NCBI GenBank assembly: GCA_900642245.1
Contig: CAAAJI010000078.1
Location: 165,594 to 182,739, forward strand
Length of the DNA: 17,146 bases
Origin: Fragilaria radians
Lineage: Eukaryota > Bacillariophyta > Fragilariophyceae > Fragilariales > Fragilariaceae
Reading direction: 5' to 3'
This document shows, piece by piece, positions 9,692 to 15,680 of this stretch; the stretch's first letter is position 1, and each line of letters opens with the position of its first letter. The notes under the pieces are model-generated. The model ran no database searches, was not told the DNA's origin, and saw only the letters and a list, made by a program, of their open reading frames with translations. The translations under genes and the position numbers were made by a program.

Positions 9692-10113
9692 TTAAGCTGA
9701 GGAGAATTTGGTTACTGCCTTGGTACCTTCACTCACTGCATGCTTCGCTAATTCTCCTGGAAGCATAAGGCGTACGGCTGTTTGAATCTCTCGGCTAGAC
9801 CTGAATAATTGGAATGTTAATAGACATCTCAAAGGAGTAGCTAGATACCACAATATAATTGCACTTACAAGGTTGCTTTTTTGTTATATGTCGCCAACTT
9901 TCCTGCTTCTCCAGCAATTCTCTCGAAAATGTCATTGATGAAAGAATTCATGATGGACATGCCCTTCTTCGAGATTCCAGTATCGGGATGTACCTGCTTG
10001 AGAACTTTGTATATGTAAGAAGAATAAGTTTCAATGCGCTTCTTATTCCGGGATGTTCCTGTCGACGCTTTCTTCGGTGCTTTCGCTGATTGCTTCGAGG
10101 GAGTTTTCGCCAT
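9692..10113 (-). CDS. Histone H2B (two exons)
   Basis: Exon 1 is 10113-9869 and exon 2 is 9800-9692, joined across a 68-nt GT-AG intron to give 117 aa. H2B pairs with H2A in the nucleosome core. A Lys/Ala/Ser-rich tail (1-25) is followed by the fold: YSSYIYKVLKQVHPDTGIS (30-48), SIMNSF (53-58), then REIQT (85-89) and LPGELAKHAVSEG (95-107), which match the H2B family signature. The C-terminal AVTKFSSA contains the lysine (K113) equivalent to the ubiquitinated lysine of other H2Bs. Gly51 replaces the more usual Ala in SKKAMSIMN. Exon 2 is required, because the first exon alone stops within the intron at residue 82. The ATG has A at -3. The gene is divergent from H2A and probably co-regulated with it. 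Confidence 0.97.
9801..9868 (-). other. 68-nt intron in the H2B gene
   Basis: The donor is CTT|GTAAGT and the acceptor ATTATTCAG|GTC, with an ATTAAC branch-like motif ~16 nt before the acceptor. Splicing joins ...KKATL directly to SSREIQTA, exactly as in H2Bs generally. The intron is phase 2, splitting a TTG Leu codon. If retained, the donor supplies an immediate TAA stop. Confidence 0.95.
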
Positions 10114-10306
10114 CGTTGATTATAGAATAGATTAATATGAGCTTCCAAGATGCTTCAATTGTCGCGCCAATATTTACAAATCCTGAAGCGGATGCAGACA
10201 GACACATAGCAATTTTCTTCAGCTAATATTTTCGAGCGCGGAGATTTTGCTCTGAATTCTTTGTCTAATCTGGACACAAAAAAGTTTATAGCAAAAGGTA
10301 GAAATA
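10114..10306. promoter_or_regulatory. Shared divergent H2A/H2B promoter (193 bp)
   Basis: The start codons of H2B (-) and H2A (+) are 193 bp apart, so both promoters lie in this interval, the usual arrangement for coordinated H2A/H2B expression. Visible elements are a CCAAT box overlapping a GGCGCG core at 10162-10171 and a second GC-rich motif, GAGCGCGGA, at 10234-10242. TTTATA at 10285-10290 lies only 17 bp before the H2A ATG, too close for a normal TATA box. No mapped start sites are available. Confidence 0.8.
10162..10171. promoter_or_regulatory. CCAAT box overlapping an E2F-like site
   Basis: The plus strand reads TCGCGCCAAT, so CCAAT occupies 10167-10171. The minus strand reads ATTGGCGCGA, close to the E2F/DP consensus TTTSGCGC. 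E2F and CCAAT (NF-Y) sites are typical of S-phase genes. The site is roughly central between the two genes and could serve both. The match is by eye and only partial for E2F. Confidence 0.45.
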
Positions 10307-10684
10307 ATGTCAGGCAAAGGAAAAGGCAAAGGAGGACGTGGAGAGAAAAAATCTACTTCCGCTTCATCAAAAGCAGGTCTTCAGTTTCCTGTTGGTCGTA
10401 TCGGAAGATACCTTCGGCAAGGAAAGTATGCAACACGTATGGGAGCAGGAGCACCAGTTTATTTGGCAGCTGTTCTCGAATATCTCTGCGCGGAGATTCT
10501 CGAGTTAGCCGGTAATGCGGCACGTGACAACAAGAAAACCCGAATCGTTCCTCGTCACTTGACTCTTGCCATTAAGAACGATGAGGAATTGAATAAACTT
10601 CTGGGAGGTGTCACGATTGCCTCTGGAGGAGTACTACCTAATATTCATGCAGTTCTTCTTCCAAAGAAAAGCGCTACAAAATAA
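10307..10684 (+). CDS. Histone H2A, canonical type
   Basis: A single exon of 125 aa. It forms the H2A-H2B dimer of the nucleosome. A Gly/Lys-rich tail (1-20) precedes AGLQFPVGR (23-31), the H2A signature. GAGAPVYLAAVLEYL (46-60) and AGNAARDNKK (68-77) follow, then the acidic-patch and docking segment NDEELNKLL (91-99) and GGVLPNIHAVLLPKK (107-121). The short C-terminal tail SATK has no SQ(E/D)-hydrophobic motif, so it is not H2A.X, and the sequence lacks H2A.Z features. Cys61 (YLCAE) stands where many H2As have Ala or Thr. The ATG has A at -3. A histone-type stem-loop follows 29 nt after the stop. No intron is needed, unlike its H2B partner. Confidence 0.98.
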   Translation: MSGKGKGKGGRGEKKSTSASSKAGLQFPVGRIGRYLRQGKYATRMGAGAPVYLAAVLEYLCAEILELAGNAARDNKKTRIVPRHLTLAIKNDEELNKLLGGVTIASGGVLPNIHAVLLPKKSATK

Positions 10685-10713
10685 ATAATCAGAAGTATGA
10701 TACAACTTAAACC

Positions 10714-10729
10714 GGATTTTTCTAAATCC
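10714..10729 (+). terminator. Histone-type 3' stem-loop of the H2A mRNA
   Basis: GGATTT-TTCT-AAATCC forms a perfect 6-bp stem with a 4-nt loop, 29 nt after the H2A stop. It is preceded by AAACC and followed by ATCC, close to the animal flanks ACC...ACC. The H2B gene has the equivalent hairpin in the same flanks (AAACC-GG..., ...AAATCC-N-TCC). A lone 6-bp/4-nt hairpin would be expected a few times by chance in this window. Two with shared sequence, each just past a histone stop, are not. Confidence 0.82.
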
Positions 10730-10740
10730 ATCCTGATAAA

Positions 10741-10745
10741 CAAAG
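10741..10745 (+). promoter_or_regulatory. Candidate histone downstream element behind H2A
   Basis: CAAAG, within the purine-rich run GATAAACAAAGA, begins 12 nt after the stem-loop; the H2B copy begins at 11 nt. In animals this position carries the U7 snRNA-pairing element. This is inference from position and recurrence only. Confidence 0.3.
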
Positions 10746-11742
10746 ATTTAATGCTTCCCTGGATATTGATGGTTTGCGTCCATGAAATTCGACGATTCCA
10801 TAGTCCCTAAAAATGCGAGTTACCCCTTTGGTCAGGTGATCCTTTCTATAACGATAGTTAAATAAAGCCATCCCAATTCGAAACTCAGAAAGGAAATTGC
10901 AATTTCCAGATACAAACTGCTAATCGTCCTCGGTAAACTGTCAACTTTGACATAGATATTGTAGTGGGGAAAGTTTAGTCAGATCTTCTCCAACGTCATT
11001 ACACGGAACTAAGTCCATGTACTGTCATTTCGTCTTACAATGTTTTAGAGTCTTTCGACAGTGAACAAAAACGATCACCTTTTGAACCAGTCTCGTTGAT
11101 TTCCCAATCGCTCTAAATTAAGGTCTGACGCTCCTTTACAACACTTTAATTATCTGAATTTTACTAGGTGTGTGTATGCATGAAGTTTATGAGCAAAGTG
11201 ACTACGATCTCAACGAAATGGATCATGCATTTCAAATCCTCCTAGCATAACCAAAATAAAGCTTCCTTACAGAAAAGGTCTAGTGTCAGATTGCACACAG
11301 CAACACACTCTTACTATTTACTGAGTATTAAAGCTGAAGCACAAATTGCCATGAAATAATTTCTCACAGCAAGTTTATGACAGAGATATTGAGGCTTCAG
11401 AATATCTAACACTTTTTTTTTCTTTAAGTCGAATTTTTTTCGGCATTAAGTTCAAACTAAGACAAATCGTTTTAACAGGTAAAAATGATATTGATAGAAA
11501 TTCCAATATGATTTGCATTAGGTTTCATGCTATTAATGACGTGCACTCATACCTCCTAACATACGAGTGACGCTAACGCTTGTGAAGGAGCTACGTGGCT
11601 GCCCTAAAGGTTCTCTAACCCTCTTAACCTTGAAAAACGCTTCTTGCAAAACTATCTTGGAATCCTTTCAAACCAATAGATATACTTTTTATTGATTCAT
11701 TCACCTTTGTCGGCCTTTAGACCTTTACTAGTAGCCATGTAG

Positions 11743-12247
11743 GTATTTTGATTCACCATCCAAAATTTGTCTTAACTTCAGTTTTCTGTACGGTGCTATG
11801 CCTCCCCAAAAGCCTACAAGGCTTTGGGATACTTTCTACTTAGCACAGCAAATTGATCTGATGAATAGGCTTTTCCCATCCTGAAATATAATCTTAACAA
11901 GTTTTGATTCAAGAAACTCTCCAGACTTTTCATCATCTCAGAGATCATCTTATCCTAGTCAAAATTCTCCAACTTCTTTTATTTTTATCTACTGATCATT
12001 GTGGGTGAATGATCATGAAACTGTCAATTTGCCCATCTACCAGATACCATATGTTCTTCTCAAGGCAATGCATACATTGCTGGCATAACTAAATTAACAT
12101 CCCACAAGTCTAAAATTATCCCCTAACCACGATTTTCCTTGATATCTTAATCTTACATTGTCATGGCTCAGATTTTTCCAAAAGAGTTTAGCGCGCTGAT
12201 TCCTTAAAGCTCCTTACATACAATAATATGTATTTTGACTCGCCATC
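11743..12247. repeat. Degenerate 18-bp direct repeat pair ~490 bp apart
   Basis: GTATTTTGATTCACCATC at 11743-11760 and GTATTTTGACTCGCCATC at 12230-12247 differ at two positions. Weaker similarity extends ~28 bp to the left of each. The pair lies just beyond the 3' end of the copia relic, so it may be part of an old flanking element, or chance. Confidence 0.35.
11993..12015. repeat. Perfect 8-bp inverted repeat
   Basis: TGATCATT (11993-12000) and AATGATCA (12008-12015) are separated by GTGGGTG. The hairpin is short and not next to a gene end. No function is supported. Confidence 0.5.
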
Positions 12248-12443
12248 ACATGGCAAATAATTGTAAAATGCTTCATACTTAGACCTTCTGACAACTCAAT
12301 TACAACTTGTTCCCTTCACTGTTCATACATAGCACACTTAAAGTCGCTAAACATTTCACAACACCACACTGACCCCGATAATAGGAATATTGGTGATCCA
12401 ATCAAATACAACGTTGTCCAAGGCGTGTTTCGTGTAAGTATCC

Positions 12444-12779
12444 TTACATCACATTTTTCGTGAAAAGATCTGGATCATTATCACATGATTTAACAAAGAT
12501 AAATTTAATGAAGGTATCCACAATATGTCCACAAAGGAAGTGACATCTTGTGTCAGTGTGGCTTGTACAAAGTCCAGAGCTTGAATTCCCTGCCGCTAAA
12601 ATCGCTCCCAAATCATCACTCCTCACAACAATTATAAGTTTAACTTTTATGCACATGTTCTTCAACAAGGAGTAGACGAAGCAAATTTCTTTAGTCCCCT
12701 GCGACAGTGCCACATATTCCGCTTTTCTGTTAGACAATCTGACAACCTCTTGAGCCTTTGTGTTTTCAAGACAAATCAA
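12444..12779 (-). pseudogene. Copia RNase H remnant
   Basis: A 111-codon frame carries copia RNase H landmarks: KAEYVALSQGTKE (canonical TEAEY...), a degenerate AI.A segment, SHTDTRCHFL (canonical TKHIDIRYHF) and the C-terminal DLFTKNV, which closes many copia polyproteins. The serine and acidic positions around the active site are partly altered (RSDD for the usual DNQ or DNK region). It is the 3' end of the coding part of the relic. Confidence 0.88.
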
Positions 12780-13038
12780 TTAATCTTAGCATCTTTTGCA
12801 TGCTCCAAGGCTTACGCCGTCCACGTATTTTTATTGTCCTCTATCACCATTAGCCAACTTCTGTCTTGAATACTTGATGAATAAGAGCATCGTAACTCCT
12901 AATCCCTATTTTGATTGCATCATCAGAATCACTCTTTTCCTTATTGTTGGGTGCCACAACTTTGAATGGTGTTGTGCCATGCTTTAACAATCATGCAGAT
13001 TCACCACTTCTTCTCGAAAAAGGGTTTCTTCTAAACAA

Positions 13039-13233
13039 CTATTCAACAGTGGTGGCAGAACAAATGTATGTTTTGTTTCTTGATTTTTTTTTAATTTTGC
13101 AACCAAAATAATCGGTCAGATCATTCTTGATCCTGAGTTTAAACCCCTTGCCTTTGAGGCAATTGATCATATCTTTGATTCCTTCTTCACTGTCAACAAC
13201 AAGATAGTTGTCAACGTATACAGCAGCCATCAC
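13039..13233 (-). pseudogene. Copia reverse transcriptase remnant
   Basis: The frame reads AAVYVDNYLVVDSEE and then a DLTDYFGCKI segment, matching the copia YVDD box and the following DLGELKYFLGI region. The second Asp of the catalytic pair is Asn (codon at 13209-13207), which alone would abolish polymerase activity. The frame opens with GTG and has no genuine start. Further downstream the frame is lost before RNase H. Confidence 0.88.
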
Positions 13234-13746
13234 AATCCCAAATTCTGACTGCTGGATCCTTGATAATGGATCAACATGGCTAGCAATGCGTGTTTACAAA
13301 AGAACAGGTTGTCCATTTGCTACCTATCCGCAAAATAAGGCTTCTGATGTATACAGGGAATTTAACAGAAAGCCCAAGAATAAGAAGCAACCAACCAACC
13401 ATGTTTTTCGAAAGAATACGAATGCATTTAGCTAAAAGGAGTATGAAAAAGAAATCATAAATTGACGATCCCCAACTGACAAACCTGTTTAAAAACAAAA
13501 CAAGCGAGGATTTTCAGGAAAGTAATACACCCGTAATTAATGATGTGTTATTTCAAATTCGTTTGGTCACAATATTGCGTTGCAATTTAGTCCGGCAGTA
13601 TTTAGACGGCGTTCCTACATGTAGATACTAAGGAAAAAATGTACATGGAGATAACTAAGGGTATGGAGGCCAAGAAGGATTAATACCTAATCTTAAAGAG
13701 GATGACATATGGTCTCGTCCAATCTTTAAGAGAATTTTTAGCACCT

Positions 13747-14283
13747 TTATCTTGTTGCTAATTTCAATGAACCAAACGGTCTAACGCTGTTGAATCCCTT
13801 GAATTGTGCTTTGCATGTCAGCTGTAATAGTGATTCTTGTTTTTCTGGGTAGATGATTCTCTGTTCATAAAAGGATACTATAGATGCGCATTCTGTTCAA
13901 AGTATATTTCTATTTTCACTCTCAATTCCTCTGAGTCATTGAGCATTGTTGAAATTCATATATAATGTGTTTAAAACTGTCTCTCCACCTTTCCATTTCT
14001 CAGTGGAGCTCTTGGTCCACTAAATTCAAATTTGCACCAACACGTTGTTGTTTACAAGCCTTCTCGGATTTTCTCCAGCATTATTCAATCTTAGGAAGTA
14101 AAGAGTTTTCCTAAGATCCTTCAAATCAGCAATTAATTCAGCCATCTTATCCCATAAATTGCTTTGCAATTTAAAAGGTAGGTCCACCAATAAACAGAGT
14201 AATCATTAACATTAAACACCCAAAATACCAAACGTCCATCTCTTTCACCTTTGATGGAACTGATGTCTACGTAGAGTCTTTCT
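13747..14283 (-). pseudogene. Copia integrase core remnant
   Basis: Pieces in several frames are recognisable. RLYVDISSIKG holds the first catalytic Asp (codon 14267-14265) and is followed by a VFW...DYS..WW segment. LRLNNAGEN (~14095-14069) stands where the second catalytic Asp should be, now Asn. APLRNGKVERQF keeps the final Glu (codon 13985-13983) and then hits a stop. A 48-codon piece from ~13890 to 13747 with ECASIVSFYEQR and RPFGSLKLATR matches the integrase C-terminal flank. The DDE triad is therefore D-N-E. Confidence 0.85.
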
Positions 14284-14509
14284 GATGCCATGACACTGCC
14301 ACCCTTTCAGTATCTGCTAACATTTTTCTGTCTTGTCTTCCAACCAAACTGCCTGATGTCTTAAATTTACATACACCATCAGATCCATGGGAATTACCAG
14401 TCATTCTTGCGGTGGCTTCACCACAGTGGCCCAAGATCTTATGCAGATTATTGATATCAATTTGCTTCTTTATTTTTGTGTTCTTCGATTCAACAACTGT
14501 TGTTGCCAC
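14268..14509 (-). pseudogene. Copia pre-integrase (GAG_pre-integrs) remnant
   Basis: LHKILGHCGEATARMT followed by a Cys-containing segment and LVGRQ matches the histidine half of the HHCC-type pre-integrase module (L.H..LGH...), while the second cysteine of the CxxC half is lost. It lies directly upstream of the integrase core, but in a different frame. Confidence 0.8.
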
Positions 14510-14599
14510 ATCTCAGACTAATGGTATCAACTACAGGGCTCTCATTCCATTTATCAGCTTCTTCATAACGTTAACATTTCTAAGATAGAAACAAATCAT

Positions 14600-14825
14600 G
14601 CCGATACTGAATAGATTGGTCAATTTTTCTGGTACAAATTTCACGCTTTCACGAATGACAACAGAGTTTCACCATTTTTTGCGGAACCCTGCATGTTAGG
14701 CTTTTAACTCTCTTTGCATTCATCTCATTGCCTTTTCCATCCGCTACTTATTTTGAAATCATTGTAAGCCTTCTTCAATGTTCCAATAAGAGCAGCACCA
14801 ATCCACATTTTGTTCTTAGTTTTGA
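14600..14825 (-). pseudogene. Probable copia protease region, heavily decayed
   Basis: KMWIGAAL (~14810) sits where a WI.DSGAS protease active site is expected, with the catalytic Asp-Ser-Gly lost. VKFVPEKLTNLFSI (~14644-14603) fits the conserved VPGL..NLFSI segment that ends the copia protease domain. The order between zinc knuckle and pre-integrase supports the call; sequence similarity alone is weak. Confidence 0.6.
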
Positions 14826-14995
14826 CATTAAGTCATGATGATTAATTCAACATCAGTAGCAGATTCTGCAATTCCACATCTCCTGCCAACACTAATTTCC
14901 TTTAGTTTGGTTCCTAAAAATTGTAAGCAGTTAGACTTTATATGGAACAATAGTTACATATGCTTTTATTCTTTCTTTCTCTGGCCATCTTGGAC

Positions 14996-15045
14996 TTACA
15001 TTATGCTGACTTGTGACCTAATTTGTCGAAGTCTCAGTATTTCCC
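14996..15045 (-). pseudogene. Degenerate gag zinc knuckle (CCHC)
   Basis: In one frame the spacing of CxxCxxxxGHxxxxC is kept as Y-stop-D-F...KLGHKSA-stop-C. The first two cysteines are Tyr (TAC) and Phe (TTC), the GH and last Cys remain, and two stops interrupt. Single-base changes explain both Cys losses. Confidence 0.65.
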
Positions 15046-15110
15046 CTTAGATTACCTTGTAAAAAGCGCTTTCCCTTCCTCATTATCCTAGTTGTGGCAA
15101 TTTCTGACTT

Positions 15111-15680
15111 TTATGAAAGCCTTTCCAATCTTGAATTTAAGTCTTCCTTGAGTTCTTCAATCGATAGTGCATTGCTACAGATGCAATTTTGCATAACTAT
15201 CATTTCCAGCTCAAAGTGAACTCTTAAATTGTTCAATACTTGAATCAGAAACTCTTTATCAGTCATATTTGAACCCATGACTTCAACTTGACTCGTAGGT
15301 CATCTAAATTGGCAATCCGGATTTCAGGGTCTCCATTCTCTCCAAGTTTACTTTCCCTTGACATTCCATCTGTTTTGCCCAACGTAGGGGCAGATACTGG
15401 GTCAACTTTCTTCTTCAGTTTCTCCCAAGATGAAACTGCCTTTTCCTTATTTATAATCTTTTGTCTTGCAGTCATTTACAACTCCTTATACAAATTTACC
15501 ACTACTCTTACCGACGTAAATGGCCATCATCAACTCTGCAAAGGCTAATTTGTTGAGGTCAACATATTTCCAGATTCTTCTTCATCCTTCCTATTTCTCC
15601 TCAAACTCTTTTGAACTCTTTGGGATCTCAAGTTTTCCTAACAAGACATTCTTGAATCCTGAACGCTTGGCCTTGACCAT
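15111..15680 (-). pseudogene. Copia gag (UBN2-type) remnant
   Basis: Three frame-shifted pieces give a near-complete gag core. The first, ~15680-15480, reads FKNVLLGKLEIP and LNKLAFAEL. The second, 15475-15263, reads SWEKLKKKVDPVSAPTLGKT, then ESKLGENGDPEI and LDDLRVKL. The third, 15278-15111, reads MTDKEFLIQVLNNL and SIEELKEDLNSRLERL. These are typical of the gag_UBN2 family of copia elements. Two frameshifts and several stops interrupt it. It is the best preserved part of the relic. Confidence 0.85.

Larger units (their letters stand above)
10746..12443. other. 1.7-kb non-coding stretch between H2A and the copia relic
   Basis: No frame of useful length and no recognised family on either strand. 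It should contain the 3' flank of the retroelement, but I could not identify an LTR, a polypurine tract or a target-site duplication. A degenerate repeat pair (11743-11760 and 12230-12247) and an 8-bp inverted repeat (11993-12015) are listed separately. Confidence 0.45.
12444..15680 (-). mobile_element. Decayed Ty1/copia LTR-retrotransposon relic
   Basis: On the minus strand the recognisable pieces run in copia order: gag, zinc knuckle, protease, pre-integrase, integrase core, reverse transcriptase, RNase H. Integrase before reverse transcriptase separates copia from gypsy. The pieces lie in different frames with many stops. Key residues are lost: zinc-knuckle cysteines became Tyr and Phe, the second integrase Asp became Asn, and YVDD became YVDN. 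About 430 bp separate the end of the integrase flank (~13660) from the YVDN segment, less than a full reverse-transcriptase N-terminus needs, so an internal deletion is likely. No LTRs or target-site duplication were found. The copy cannot be active. Confidence 0.9.

Noticed and set aside
9571..10148. Plus-strand frames 9571-9768 and 9859-10089 and minus-strand frame 9948-10148
   Set aside because: They are shadows of H2B and its 3' end.
10114..10306. CHR element (TTYGAA), the LIN54 target, in the histone promoter
   Set aside because: I looked on both strands and found no TTTGAA or TTCGAA in the 193-bp interval.
13208..13435. Plus-strand frame with WILDNGSTW, resembling a copia protease active site
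   Set aside because: It is antisense to the YVDN reverse-transcriptase segment, has one residue too many before the Met, and the rest of the frame shows no protease features.
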